In this document: positions 1 to 8,105 of the stretch, piece by piece
How the letters are laid out: each line of letters opens with the position of its first letter
How positions within the stretch are numbered: position 1 is the first letter of the stretch
NCBI GenBank assembly: GCA_002722385.1
Contig: PBLR01000027.1
Span: 1 to 41,506, forward strand
Length of the DNA stretch: 41,506 nt
Reading direction: 5' to 3'
Origin: SAR116 cluster bacterium
GTDB lineage: Bacteria; Pseudomonadota; Alphaproteobacteria; Puniceispirillales; Puniceispirillaceae
The notes under the pieces: model-generated
Databases searched by the model: none
Told to the model about the DNA's origin: nothing
Seen by the model: only the letters and a program-made list of their open reading frames with translations
Made by a program: the position numbers and the translations under genes

Positions 1-2
1 AC

Positions 3-434
3 GCGCTGATGGTGGAGCTGGCCCAGCAGATTGTAAGAGATGGTGAAGGGGCCAGTAAATTTATCACTGTGCGGGTGACGACTGCAGCAAATGAGGCAGA
101 TGCCCGCAAAATTGCCTTTTCCATTGCCAATTCCCCCCTGGTCAAAACCGCTATCGCTGGCGGAGATGCGAATTGGGGCCGGGTCGTCATGGCGGTGGGC
201 AAGTCAGGGGCACAGGCCGATCGTGACCGGCTTCAGATCAGTATTGGCGGGGTGGTGATAACACAAGATGGCCAGCGCCTGCCCGGATATGATGAAACCC
301 CGGTTGCCGCGCATATGGCCGGAGATGAGATAGAGATAGCCGTTGATATGGGTCTGGGCCAGGCCGGTGCAGAGGTGTGGACCTGTGATCTGACCCATGG
401 CTATATCCAGATCAACGCTGATTACAGAAGCTGA
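3..434 (+). CDS. argJ: Glutamate N-acetyltransferase / ornithine acetyltransferase, 3' end only
   Basis: This is the C-terminal part of ArgJ, which moves the acetyl group between N-acetylornithine and glutamate in the cyclic arginine pathway in the cytoplasm. The reading frame is open from the first bases of the window, so the start lies upstream. The visible 143 residues belong to the beta chain. They include SPLVKTAIAGGDANWGR, a conserved substrate-site stretch, and the typical C-terminal end INADYRS. The self-cleavage site that separates alpha and beta chains, a Thr in an ATM-type motif, is upstream and not visible. The stop lies 4 bases before the likely mutT start, so the two are probably cotranscribed. 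The argJ-mutT pair is common in Alphaproteobacteria. Two further arginine genes, argF and argD, lie near 34-36 kb. Confidence 0.95.
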   Translation, partial: ALMVELAQQIVRDGEGASKFITVRVTTAANEADARKIAFSIANSPLVKTAIAGGDANWGRVVMAVGKSGAQADRDRLQISIGGVVITQDGQRLPGYDETPVAAHMAGDEIEIAVDMGLGQAGAEVWTCDLTHGYIQINADYRS

Positions 435-438
435 GCTG

Positions 439-858
439 ATGACCGGTGATGCAAAGCCGATTTTGATGGTGCCTGCGCTGGCGCTGGTTGACGCTGACGG
501 GCGGGTATTGCTGGCACAGCGGCCACCGGGTAAGGCTATGGCCGATCTGTGGGAATTTCCGGGCGGAAAAATTGAGCCAGGAGAAACACCAGAAGCAGCC
601 CTGATCCGCGAGATTGACGAAGAGCTGGGCATAAATACCAAACAATCCTGTCTGGCCCCGGTCAGTTTTGCCTCTCACGACTATGAGGCCTTTCATCTGG
701 TGCTGCTTTTATATATCTGCCGCCGCTGGCAGGGGCGGCCAGAGCCGCGTGAAGGCGGTGAGCTGGCCTGGGTCAGGCCCTCACAATTGCGCAATTATGA
801 TATGCCGCCCGCCAATACAGAATTTGTTGCTGTGCTGCAGGATTTGTTATTGTCCTAA
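439..858 (+). CDS. mutT: Nudix hydrolase, MutT type (8-oxo-dGTP diphosphatase)
   Basis: A 139-residue Nudix protein that probably removes 8-oxo-dGTP from the nucleotide pool. The full Nudix box is visible at residues 43-65: G-x5-E-x7-RE-I-D-EE-L-G-I, with the Mg-binding glutamates in place. The motif WEFPGGKIEPGE is typical of MutT. The start is set at the ATG at 439, just after the argJ stop. An in-frame ATG at 397 would add 14 residues inside argJ and lies before the first conserved strand. The gene ends 12 bases from the convergent methyltransferase gene. MutT substrate specificity is inferred from family and context; another Nudix substrate cannot be excluded. Confidence 0.9.
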   Translation: MTGDAKPILMVPALALVDADGRVLLAQRPPGKAMADLWEFPGGKIEPGETPEAALIREIDEELGINTKQSCLAPVSFASHDYEAFHLVLLLYICRRWQGRPEPREGGELAWVRPSQLRNYDMPPANTEFVAVLQDLLLS

Positions 859-870
859 GCATCTTGTTGT

Positions 871-1797
871 TCAACTGTCTTTCAAACCAACCTCTGTGGT
901 CTCCAGAGCTTCAGCCAGACGCTGGGCCGCGCTGCCTGGCCGCAGGGGTTTCGGCTGGCTGGCATCCGGGGCCCAGCCGGTGAGCGTTATAAGCTCAACA
1001 CTGGCGGTAATCTGGCCGGACGCATCTGAATATTTCTGCTGATATAGCTCTGCTGCGCGCAAAAAGACCGCCCGGGGCGTGAAATGACCGACCCGCCCTA
1101 TCAGACAATTCTGTCCGCCCATCGCGCGAAGGTCAGCCATCATGCGGAACATGTCCGGATAGGTGATGGTCAGCATTTCTGCATCAGCAACCGGCAGCGC
1201 AAACCCCGCCCGTTGTAGCAGGCTGCCCAGATCGCGGATATCTGCCATAGGTGTGACCCGCGGGCTGAGCCCGCCGTAAAGCTCGGTTTCAGCCTCCGCC
1301 AGACAGCCGCGCAGCTCAGTCAGGCTGCGCCCCCCTAACAAGACAGCCAGAAACAGACCATCAGGCCGCAAGGCCAGCCGGATTTGTGTCAGCATCCCGG
1401 GCAGATCATTCATCCAGTGCAGATACAAACTGGACAGGACCGCATCACAAGAGGCCTGTTCAACCGGCAGCAGCTCATCTGTCATCACAAGGCTGGCCTG
1501 TGCAAACGGATTTGCGCTCGCCGCCTGCTGAACAAAAAGAGCAGAGGTATCAGTCTGGGTCAGATGCAAAGGTTGTTGATGAAACCGGGAGGGAAGAGCC
1601 GCACCCATCTGGCCGCTGTGACAGCCCAGATCCAGAATATCTGTGAAGTCCCGCTTGACCAGCTCCAGCCGTTCGGCCAGACGTGTGCAGGCCAGCTCTT
1701 TTAAAAACGCGGCTTGTGCAAACCCTGTCCTGGCCGCCCTGTCCCGATTCTGTTGCCAGATAGTGCTGTTGAATATCTGCGGCGGTGTCTGGGCCAT
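871..1797 (-). CDS. SAM-dependent methyltransferase, BioC/NDUFAF5-like
   Basis: A 308-residue class I SAM-dependent methyltransferase. Motif I, LDLGCHSG, is at residues 55-62. A Methyltransf_11-like core follows, with DAVLSSLYLHWMNDLP in the motif IV-post IV area and LRPDGLFLAVLLGG as motif V. The N-terminal pattern DRAAR and the C-terminal half resemble the alphaproteobacterial relatives of mitochondrial NDUFAF5, a complex I assembly hydroxylase/methyltransferase-like protein. BioC (malonyl-ACP methylation in biotin synthesis) is the other close family, but no biotin genes are visible nearby. Function is therefore not settled. No clear Shine-Dalgarno is seen before the ATG at 1797. It is divergent from comF and convergent with mutT. 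Confidence 0.85.
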   Translation of the reverse strand: MAQTPPQIFNSTIWQQNRDRAARTGFAQAAFLKELACTRLAERLELVKRDFTDILDLGCHSGQMGAALPSRFHQQPLHLTQTDTSALFVQQAASANPFAQASLVMTDELLPVEQASCDAVLSSLYLHWMNDLPGMLTQIRLALRPDGLFLAVLLGGRSLTELRGCLAEAETELYGGLSPRVTPMADIRDLGSLLQRAGFALPVADAEMLTITYPDMFRMMADLRAMGGQNCLIGRVGHFTPRAVFLRAAELYQQKYSDASGQITASVELITLTGWAPDASQPKPLRPGSAAQRLAEALETTEVGLKDS

Positions 1798-1951
1798 ATG
1801 AGGAGCAGCACGGAGGCCCCGCGCTCTTTCTTGCTGTTTACCGATAATTAATCTGACTGCGTTATAAGCAGAACAGGAAGAGAAGGCAAACAGCCTGCTT
1901 GATGACCTCTGTCCGGCTTCTGGTCAGGACAGGCCAAAGACGAGTCAGCAT

Positions 1952-2677
1952 ATGCGCACAAAACAGATCTTAAATTTTGGTCTTGATTTGATTTTACCGC
2001 CCAGCTGTGTGGTCTGCCGGGCGCGGCTGTCTGCACATGGCTTGTGCGGGGCCTGTTGGGCAGACTTACAGCCTATCACAGATCCGCTCTGTTCTGCCTG
2101 CGGGCGGCCTCTGCCTTATGCGATGCGTACAGATTTATGCGGGGCTTGTCATATCCGCCTGCCTGAGGTGAGACCATTACGCGCCTTGTACCGTTATAAT
2201 GAGATGACCCGCCGCCTGGTGGTACCGTTCAAACACAGCGATCGTCTGGATATGCTACCGATGCTGCAGCGTATGATGGCGCAGCGTTTTTCAGAGCTGA
2301 CCGCGAACAGCCCGCTGATTGTGCCGGTACCGCTGCACAGATGGCGGTTTTTCCTCCGCCGCTATAATCAGGCAGCAGAGCTGGCGCGCAGATTGTGCCA
2401 GACCCAGAATACCACACACTTATATCAGCCTGATCTGTTGGTCCGGCGGAAACACACTGTCAGTATCGGCCAGCTGAGCCGGGGTGACCGGGCCGCCAAT
2501 GTCAGAGGCGCGTTTTCCACCCTTGCACAGACCCGCCAGCTGGCGGCAGGCCGAGATATCCTGCTGATAGATGATGTGATGACAACAGGGGCAACATTAG
2601 AAAGCTGTGCAAAATGTCTGCGCGCGGAAACTGACTGCAGGCAGATAGGCGCACTGGTTCTGGCCCGTGTCTCATAA
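1952..2677 (+). CDS. comF: ComF-family phosphoribosyltransferase-like protein
   Basis: A 241-residue ComF/GntX-family protein. The N-terminal region has four CxxC-type pairs (CVVC, CGAC, CSAC, CGAC) expected to form a zinc-binding double-zinc-ribbon. The C-terminal half is a type I phosphoribosyltransferase fold with the PRPP-loop motif LLIDDVMTTGATLE near residues 208-221. In naturally competent bacteria ComF acts in DNA uptake. In Alphaproteobacteria its job is unclear and an enzyme reaction has not been defined. The gene leads the + strand run comF-grxC-nitrilase, an arrangement that recurs in Alphaproteobacteria. The start ATG at 1952 puts the first zinc pair at about residue 19, as is usual. 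Confidence 0.9.
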   Translation: MRTKQILNFGLDLILPPSCVVCRARLSAHGLCGACWADLQPITDPLCSACGRPLPYAMRTDLCGACHIRLPEVRPLRALYRYNEMTRRLVVPFKHSDRLDMLPMLQRMMAQRFSELTANSPLIVPVPLHRWRFFLRRYNQAAELARRLCQTQNTTHLYQPDLLVRRKHTVSIGQLSRGDRAANVRGAFSTLAQTRQLAAGRDILLIDDVMTTGATLESCAKCLRAETDCRQIGALVLARVS

Positions 2678-2678
2678 T

Positions 2679-2770
2679 CAGCCGGTTTTGACTTGCGTCC
2701 TCATATCACAGACCCCATATGAAACATGAGATAAAGTTTCCCCTTTGAAACGATATGAGGTAACCGGCTG
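2679..2770 (+). promoter_or_regulatory. Inverted-repeat leader that covers the grxC ribosome binding site
   Basis: Two nested perfect inverted repeats fill the comF-grxC gap. The outer arms are 2679-2687 and 2762-2770 (9 bp, CAGCCGGTT/AACCGGCTG). The inner arms are 2699-2707 and 2752-2760 (9 bp, CCTCATATC/GATATGAGG). The 3' inner arm contains the GAGG that is the best Shine-Dalgarno for the grxC ATG at 2773, so pairing would hide it. A third small stem, GTTTC at 2736-2740, can pair with GAAAC at either 2721-2725 or 2747-2751, which allows alternative folds. The pairing is read directly; a regulatory role is inferred. Confidence 0.45.
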
Positions 2771-2772
2771 TT

Positions 2773-3048
2773 ATGACAACGCTGCCTGCAAAGATTGAGA
2801 TTTACACAACCATGTTCTGCCCGTTTTGTATCAGAGCAAAACAGCTGCTGGAGGCCAAACAGGTGAGCTATGATGAGACTGACGTGACCGCCAAGCTCAG
2901 CCTGAGACGGGCCATGTCTGAGCGGGCTGGCGGGCGCACCTCTGTGCCGCAGATTTTCATTGATGGTCAGCATATCGGCGGCTGTGATGAGCTGCTGGCT
3001 CTGGACCGGGCGGGACAGCTCGATCAGATGCTGAGAGTGGCCAGCTGA
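2773..3048 (+). CDS. grxC: Glutaredoxin 3 (GrxC type)
   Basis: A 91-residue dithiol glutaredoxin that reduces protein disulfides and mixed glutathione disulfides in the cytoplasm. The active site CPFC is at residues 16-19, and the cis-Pro glutathione-binding motif SVPQIFIDGQHIGGCDEL follows near residues 57-74. Length matches the family. The TGA stop overlaps the ATG of the next gene by one base, so the two are translationally linked. The start is preceded by a GAGG motif that lies in a predicted RNA stem (2679-2770). Confidence 0.96.
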   Translation: MTTLPAKIEIYTTMFCPFCIRAKQLLEAKQVSYDETDVTAKLSLRRAMSERAGGRTSVPQIFIDGQHIGGCDELLALDRAGQLDQMLRVAS

Positions 3049-3872
3049 TGACGCAGCTGGTTCAGGCCGCGGTTCTGCAATATTGTGCAGGGGCGGACCA
3101 GAGCGTAACCCTGCCTGTTGTCAGGCGGCTGGTGACCGCGGCGGCGGCAAACGGGGCCCGCTTTATCTGCCTTCCAGAATGTGCCAATTTTCTGGCCGCC
3201 GATAAAGCTGAGCTGCGCAGGCTGGCTGAAGATGAGGCCAGCAGCCAGAGCCTGGCCTGTCTGACTGAACTGGCTAACGCGCATCAGGTCTTTATCAGCG
3301 CAGGATCGCTGATGATGCAGGCAGATGGTGAGGACAGGCAGGCAAACCGCAGCTATCTGATCGGCCCGGACGGGGCTATTCTGGCCCGCTATGATAAAAT
3401 TCACATGTTCGATGCTGATGTCGGGGACGGCAAACGCTATCGCGAGTCAGATAATTTCAGACCCGGGGCAGAGATAGCTCATTGCCAGACAGATATCGGC
3501 CATATCGGGCTGACCATCTGTTATGATATCCGCTTTCCGGGGCTGTATCGCCAGCTGGGGCAGGCCGGGGTTGAGCTGATCACCATTCCGGCAGCCTTTA
3601 CCCAGACAACCGGACAGGCCCATTGGCATGTTCTGCAGCGGGCACGTGCGATTGAGACTGGCAGCTTTGTGCTGTCATCTGCACAGTGTGGCACACATGC
3701 AGATGGCCGCCGCACCTATGGCCACAGCCTGATTGTCGGTCCCTGGGGTGAGGTTCTGGCAGATGCAGGTGACACAGAAGACGGCTTTGTTCAGGCCGAA
3801 CTTAACCTGAATGAGGTCAGCGCGGCACGGGCCGCCCTGCGCCATCTGCAGCATCAGCCTGAATATAAATGA
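3048..3872 (+). CDS. Carbon-nitrogen hydrolase, Nit1/omega-amidase-like
   Basis: A 274-residue member of the nitrilase superfamily, Nit1-like branch. The catalytic triad is visible: Glu44 in LPECANFL, Lys117 in RYDKIHMFD and Cys158 in TICYDIRFP. Members of this branch hydrolyse deaminated glutathione or act as omega-amidases. The pairing with a glutaredoxin gene fits a role in glutathione metabolite repair, as described for Nit1 proteins, but the substrate here is inferred. The start overlaps the grxC stop. It ends 24 bases from the convergent accA gene, with no clear terminator between them. Confidence 0.92.
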   Translation: MTQLVQAAVLQYCAGADQSVTLPVVRRLVTAAAANGARFICLPECANFLAADKAELRRLAEDEASSQSLACLTELANAHQVFISAGSLMMQADGEDRQANRSYLIGPDGAILARYDKIHMFDADVGDGKRYRESDNFRPGAEIAHCQTDIGHIGLTICYDIRFPGLYRQLGQAGVELITIPAAFTQTTGQAHWHVLQRARAIETGSFVLSSAQCGTHADGRRTYGHSLIVGPWGEVLADAGDTEDGFVQAELNLNEVSAARAALRHLQHQPEYK

Positions 3873-3896
3873 GCTAATCAGAAAGCCGGATAAGAC

Positions 3897-4853
3897 TTAA
3901 GATAAAGAGGCTTCACCCATCGCGATATATTTATCCCGCCGGTCAGCCTGAAGTGCATCAGGGCTGAGGCCGTCAAGCGCGGCAAGCTGTTGGTTCAGCT
4001 CAGCAGACAGGCTGTCAAGAGCCTGTTCAATCTGCCGGTGCGCGCCACCAACAGGCTCGTCAACAATCGCGTCAATTACGCCAAGCTGTTTCATATCCTG
4101 AGCCGTCAGCCGGAGCGCTTCAGCAGCGGTCTGGGCTTTTTCCGCACTACGCCAGAGAATAGACGCACAGCCTTCAGGCGAAATCACAGAATAGACCGCA
4201 TGTTCATACATCACCACACGGTTGCCTGTAGCCAGCGCAATCGCCCCGCCTGAACCGCCCTCACCCACAATTGCTGAAACAAAAGGAGTCTTCAGGCGAA
4301 GGCAGGCCTGAATTGAGCGGGCAATGGCTTCTGCCTGGCCGCGTTCTTCTGCCCCGCGTCCGGGATAGGCCCCGGCAGTGTCAACAAAGCTGAGCACAGG
4401 CAATTTAAACTTATTCGCCAAATCCATCAGCCGGATGGCTTTGCGATACCCTTCCGGACGGACCATACCGAAATTACGCTTGATCCGCTGTTCGGTTGTG
4501 CTGCCTTTTTCTGTACCCATCACCACAACCGGACGGCCATGAAAGCGGGCAAGCCCGCCAATGATGGCGTAATCTTCGGCATAATTCCGGTCCCCGGACA
4601 AAGGCGTGAAGTCTGTGAACATATGAGAGATGATCTGGACCAGCTTCGGGCGTTCAGGATGGCGGGCCACCTGAACCTTTTCCCACGGCCCCAGTTTTTG
4701 ATAAGTCTGCGCCAACTCTTTATCAATGCGGGCCTGCAGCTTGCCAATCTCATCAGCGATATTCAGCCCGGAATCACCGCCCAGATGGCGCAGTTCCTCT
4801 ATCTTGCCTTCCAGAGCAGCGATCGGTTTTTCAAAATCAAGAAAATGACGCAT
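3897..4853 (-). CDS. accA: Acetyl-CoA carboxylase carboxyltransferase, alpha subunit
   Basis: A 318-residue AccA. With AccD it transfers the carboxyl group from biotin to acetyl-CoA, giving malonyl-CoA, the first step of fatty-acid synthesis. The N-terminus FLDFEKPIAALEGKIEEL is characteristic. The crotonase-type core has SFVDTAGAYPGRGAEERGQ and GEGGSGGAIALA, which form the acyl-CoA-binding oxyanion region. Length is normal for the family. It lies 63 bases downstream of xerD on the same strand and may be part of that transcript. Confidence 0.98.
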   Translation of the reverse strand: MRHFLDFEKPIAALEGKIEELRHLGGDSGLNIADEIGKLQARIDKELAQTYQKLGPWEKVQVARHPERPKLVQIISHMFTDFTPLSGDRNYAEDYAIIGGLARFHGRPVVVMGTEKGSTTEQRIKRNFGMVRPEGYRKAIRLMDLANKFKLPVLSFVDTAGAYPGRGAEERGQAEAIARSIQACLRLKTPFVSAIVGEGGSGGAIALATGNRVVMYEHAVYSVISPEGCASILWRSAEKAQTAAEALRLTAQDMKQLGVIDAIVDEPVGGAHRQIEQALDSLSAELNQQLAALDGLSPDALQADRRDKYIAMGEASLS

Positions 4854-4916
4854 GAAACCTGTCCATGATATGCAGAAAACCCTAAACGGGTATCGTGATA
4901 ACTCCCTTATCCCGTT

Positions 4917-5873
4917 CTACTTGTTTTTAAAGATTCCCGCAAGCGGATGCGAATCTGTAACCAGTTTTTGCAGCCGGTCTGAGCGGGTATGGGTGTAGAT
5001 CTGTGTGGTGGCGATATCGGCATGTCCCAGCAGGGTCTGCAGGCTGCGCAAATCCGCCCCTCTGTTCAGCATATGTGTGGCGAAGGAATGCCGCAGCACA
5101 TGCGGGCTGACCCGGTCTGCCCGCAGACCGGCATGACGGGCCATCTGTTTCAGCAGCGTGCTGAATTTCTGGCGTGTCATTTCTGACTGGCTGTCGGCCA
5201 GAAGCTGATCTGAATGGGTGACCGGCCCGTCCGCATCACGCTGTGCCAGCCACAGCTGGGCCACCTGAACCGACACATCTGTCAACGGGGCCAGCCGTTC
5301 ACGCCCGCCTTTTCCGGTGATGATAAGGGTATGTCTGTCTCTGGCGATATCCTGAACACGCAAATTCAGTAATTCTGAAATCCTGAGGCCCGCGGCATAC
5401 AGCAACTCCAGCCCCGCCCGCATCCGCAACGCTTGTGTTTTGGGCAAATGCTGGCTGGCGTCAATCAGCGCAATGATCTCGTCCTCGCTCAGGCTTTTCG
5501 GCAGATTTTGCGGCAATTTCGGGCTGTCCAGAAACTGGGCCGGATTATCCTTGCGGTACCCGTCAGCCACCATCCAGCTCATAAAATGCCGCAAGGCAGA
5601 CAGGCGGCGGGCATTTGTGCGAGCGCTCAGACCCTGGTGATGCCAGCTTTGCAGAATCTGCCTCAGATCATCTGTACAGGCTGTGACAACCCCGCCTTTG
5701 GCAGATGCTGAAGACAGCCGGGCCAGATCTGCTACAACAATGTTGAGATCATTTTTATAGGCCGTCAGCGTATGGGCGGCGGCAGCTTTTTCTGCAGAAA
5801 TGGTCTGCAGAAACCGGGCAATGAGCCTGTTATCATTTTGTTCAGCTGCCGGACGTTGCGTCTGCTCAGCCAT
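4917..5873 (-). CDS. xerD: Site-specific tyrosine recombinase XerD
   Basis: A 318-residue tyrosine recombinase that, with XerC, resolves chromosome dimers at dif. The N-terminal SAM-like core-binding domain contains AAHTLTAYKNDL. The catalytic residues are visible: Arg in AGLRISELLNLR, Lys in ITGKGGRERLAPL, His-x-x-Arg in SPHVLRHSFATHML, His in LLGHADIATTQIYTH and the Tyr nucleophile in the same segment. Its place beside accA and aroK is the usual xerD position in Alphaproteobacteria, which argues for XerD over XerC and over a phage integrase. The start is taken at 5873, 7 bases after the upstream stop. An in-frame ATG at 5891, overlapping the upstream gene, would add six residues and is also possible. 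Confidence 0.93.
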   Translation of the reverse strand: MAEQTQRPAAEQNDNRLIARFLQTISAEKAAAAHTLTAYKNDLNIVVADLARLSSASAKGGVVTACTDDLRQILQSWHHQGLSARTNARRLSALRHFMSWMVADGYRKDNPAQFLDSPKLPQNLPKSLSEDEIIALIDASQHLPKTQALRMRAGLELLYAAGLRISELLNLRVQDIARDRHTLIITGKGGRERLAPLTDVSVQVAQLWLAQRDADGPVTHSDQLLADSQSEMTRQKFSTLLKQMARHAGLRADRVSPHVLRHSFATHMLNRGADLRSLQTLLGHADIATTQIYTHTRSDRLQKLVTDSHPLAGIFKNK

Positions 5874-5880
5874 GCTGGTC

Positions 5881-7839
5881 TCAGCTTTCATCAAGGGCGA
5901 AATGATGCCGCAGCAGATAAGAGCGAATAAGCTCATCCGCCAGCGCGGTGGCCGCCTCGTCAAGACCAACGTGTTGCAGAGCGACGAGCACCCGGGCGCT
6001 GTCCTGCGGGGCAACCCAGCCCAGGGTGACAGGCTGCATCAGTCTGGCAGCGATGAAAGCAGCTTCACCAACCCGGCCAGCTGCAGCTGCCTGTTCAAGG
6101 GCCAGCAGAGCTGGTGCTGACAGACGATAGGCTGAAGCAACCGGCCCTGTTTGTGGCTGGTTCGCCTGAACCGCCAGCTGGGCGACCCAATCGCGTGAAG
6201 GCGGGGTCAGGCCTCTGGCTTCAAATACCGGCAGCAGGGCCCAGCAATCCAACCTGGCAAACAGATCTGCATCCCACTGCGCAGCAGGGCGGGCAGACAA
6301 CAAAGCCCGGATATCATCAGCCTTGGCTGAGGAAGGCTCAAGCACAGACGGCAGCGGCTGTGACGGGGCGGCAAGAGCCAGGATCACAGCATAATCACTG
6401 GCCAGCTCTTCAGACAGGGTTGCGGCTTCAGTGATCTCTAACCGCTGTCTGATCAGACTGGCATATAAATCAAGCAGCAGATCGATCCGGCCAGTGGCAG
6501 TTTCCTGCTGCAGGGCCCGCCTGATCAGCATATCAGTATCCTCACCCTGACGGTTCACCAGCCCGACCCATAAAAAGGCAGATTCAAGCCCGTTCTGGCG
6601 CAGGGCAGACCGGCCATCAGCCTGTGCGCTTTCCAGACTGGCCAGCGCCGCTTCAGCCGCCACAGGGGCAGATAACAAAGCCCGCCAGACCTGTTCTGTT
6701 TCACCTGAACCCTGCAGGCCTCTGTCCAGCATCTGATAACTGGTGTTCAAGGCCGCATCCGGGGCCAGATAGCGAAAGCTGGAGGCCGCCTGAATCATAG
6801 AGGCGGGAAGGTTTTCAAAAGCCGCCATTGAAATTTGCTCATGAGCAGCGTCCATCAGGATCAGATGCAGCAGTGACAGATTATCCACATCTAAAGACAG
6901 GCTGGAAGAACGGCCCAGCAGCTTGTCAACAAGCTGGAAGAAATTTTCATCCTGTTCCCCGCTGGCGCGCAGAATATCAGCCGCAAAGCTGGCCGCGCTC
7001 TGCTGACCATCAAGCAGCGCACAAATCACCCGGGCCTTATGCCAGAACGGCTCCAGCGTCTGCTGGGCAAACCGTTCAGCATCAACACAGGCAGCCTGAT
7101 CCGCCCGGCGAACCAGATCATATTCAATCTGCCACCGTTTCCAGTCAGACCATTCTTCATCCAGCGGCAGCAGACGCACAATCTGGGATAATTTATCCGA
7201 CTGACCAGACCGGGCCAGCCAGTCAAGACGGGCCTTGACAAGCTGTTCAGCCAGAGGACCGGCATTTTTCGGCGGCACCGCGGTCTGTACGGTAATCACC
7301 GTGGTCAGGGCGGATAACGCGGCAGAACTGCCTCTGGCCGGTGTTGCTGTTACAAGAGCCAAAGCCTGTTCAGCATCTGAATCAGACCAGATAAGAGAAT
7401 TGATCACACTATCTGCAGAATGCCCCTGATTAAGACCGATAGAGGCCAGGCCAATTTTGGAGATTGACCGCCGGCCAACCCGGCCGGATACAGCTGGCTG
7501 CTGGTCAGTTGACGCTTCTGCCGAAAGGCTGGCGGCAGGCGCCGGTGAGGTGGCCTCAACAGCTGCAGATACATTGCCAGCTTCTGTCTGATTATCGGCA
7601 GACGCTGTATCTTCGACGTCAGGTGTGACCAGTTCTGTCTGTGGTGTTGCAGGGACATCCTCATTAAACCGGCCCAGATCTGTCAGGCTGACCGGGGCCT
7701 GGCCTGTGGCGTCCTGTTCCCGCCCGGTTTGGGCCTCAGCAAGGCCGGGCATGAAGCCTGTCATCAACCAGACACAAGACAGACAAAAAACCGGCCAGCG
7801 CAGATGACGCCAGGCGTTGCTAGTTTTCAAAACGCTCAT
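5881..7839 (-). CDS. Large exported Ala-rich protein of unknown function (aroK/xerD-linked)
   Basis: A 652-residue protein I cannot assign to a function. From the ATG at 7839 it has a signal peptide: basic N-terminus, hydrophobic stretch VFCLSCVWLMTGFM and a probable cleavage site AEA|QT. Next comes a low-complexity Ala/Thr/Pro/Glu-rich linker (about residues 40-125), then a long Ala/Leu-rich helical region that looks like an alpha-solenoid. Similar proteins between aroK and xerD in Rhodospirillales are often labelled 'antifreeze glycopeptide polyprotein', which reflects Ala-rich composition and not a tested role. An AGGG motif 8 bases before the ATG supports this start; an in-frame ATG at 7917 would spoil the signal peptide. 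Its 5' end overlaps a microprotein gene by 20 bases. Confidence 0.85.
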   Translation of the reverse strand: MSVLKTSNAWRHLRWPVFCLSCVWLMTGFMPGLAEAQTGREQDATGQAPVSLTDLGRFNEDVPATPQTELVTPDVEDTASADNQTEAGNVSAAVEATSPAPAASLSAEASTDQQPAVSGRVGRRSISKIGLASIGLNQGHSADSVINSLIWSDSDAEQALALVTATPARGSSAALSALTTVITVQTAVPPKNAGPLAEQLVKARLDWLARSGQSDKLSQIVRLLPLDEEWSDWKRWQIEYDLVRRADQAACVDAERFAQQTLEPFWHKARVICALLDGQQSAASFAADILRASGEQDENFFQLVDKLLGRSSSLSLDVDNLSLLHLILMDAAHEQISMAAFENLPASMIQAASSFRYLAPDAALNTSYQMLDRGLQGSGETEQVWRALLSAPVAAEAALASLESAQADGRSALRQNGLESAFLWVGLVNRQGEDTDMLIRRALQQETATGRIDLLLDLYASLIRQRLEITEAATLSEELASDYAVILALAAPSQPLPSVLEPSSAKADDIRALLSARPAAQWDADLFARLDCWALLPVFEARGLTPPSRDWVAQLAVQANQPQTGPVASAYRLSAPALLALEQAAAAGRVGEAAFIAARLMQPVTLGWVAPQDSARVLVALQHVGLDEAATALADELIRSYLLRHHFALDES

Positions 7840-7957
7840 TCGGGATAACCCTAGATATTGTCTTTTCCGGTGCAGGAATAGTCCAAGTCGACAGAAACGC
7901 CAACCCGCCAAAGCCAAACACCAGAACTAGAACAAGGAAAATTCTCATACCACTCAT
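7820..7957 (-). CDS. Small single-pass membrane protein (45 aa), conserved-looking
   Basis: A 45-codon ORF starting at the ATG at 7957 (or the in-frame ATG at 7948, 42 residues). It has a hydrophobic helix, IFLVLVLVFGFGGLAFL, followed by a short polar tail with WTIPAPEKTISRVIPNERF. From memory, alphaproteobacterial microproteins in this position share a tail of the form W-x-IPAP-x(n)-K-x-IP-x-x-RF, which would make this a real and usually missed gene. Its end overlaps the start of the large exported protein by 20 bases, and its start overlaps the stop of the ORF upstream as ATGA. Both overlaps fit translational coupling. Function is unknown; an N-in membrane anchor with a periplasmic tail is the simplest reading. 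Confidence 0.65.
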   Translation of the reverse strand: MSGMRIFLVLVLVFGFGGLAFLSTWTIPAPEKTISRVIPNERFEN

Positions 7958-8097
7958 CTCAGACTTCTTTCCTTTGACTGTCTATCGTCCTGCCCAAAAT
8001 CTGTTTCTGCTGCGCACCCCCTTAAAAAAGGATGGTCCCGTTTTGGTGCAGCGTCATGATGCTCAATCACGTCGCCATTCACAAGGGTTACAGTCAT
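7954..8097 (-). CDS. Possible 47-aa hydrophilic microprotein
   Basis: A 47-codon ORF that begins MTVTLVNGDVIEHH and is mostly hydrophilic, with one Cys and a basic C-terminus. I do not recognise it. Support comes from its stop, which overlaps the start of the next small ORF in an ATGA arrangement, and from a promoter-like -35/-10 pair (TTTTCA, 17 bases, CATAAT) that ends 8 bases before the ATG. There is no Shine-Dalgarno, so translation would be leaderless. An in-frame stop lies four codons upstream, so the start cannot move far. It may be chance. Confidence 0.3.
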   Translation of the reverse strand: MTVTLVNGDVIEHHDAAPKRDHPFLRGCAAETDFGQDDRQSKERSLR

Positions 8098-8105
8098 ACG
8101 GACAC

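Noticed and set aside
4917..5873. Tyrosine recombinase as sign of an integrated element
   Set aside because: The protein and its place by accA and aroK fit housekeeping XerD; there is no tRNA-end attachment site, phage gene or composition change nearby.
6828..7238. 136-codon plus-strand ORF opposite the exported protein
   Set aside because: Composition follows the complement of the Ala/Leu-rich gene; no start signal.
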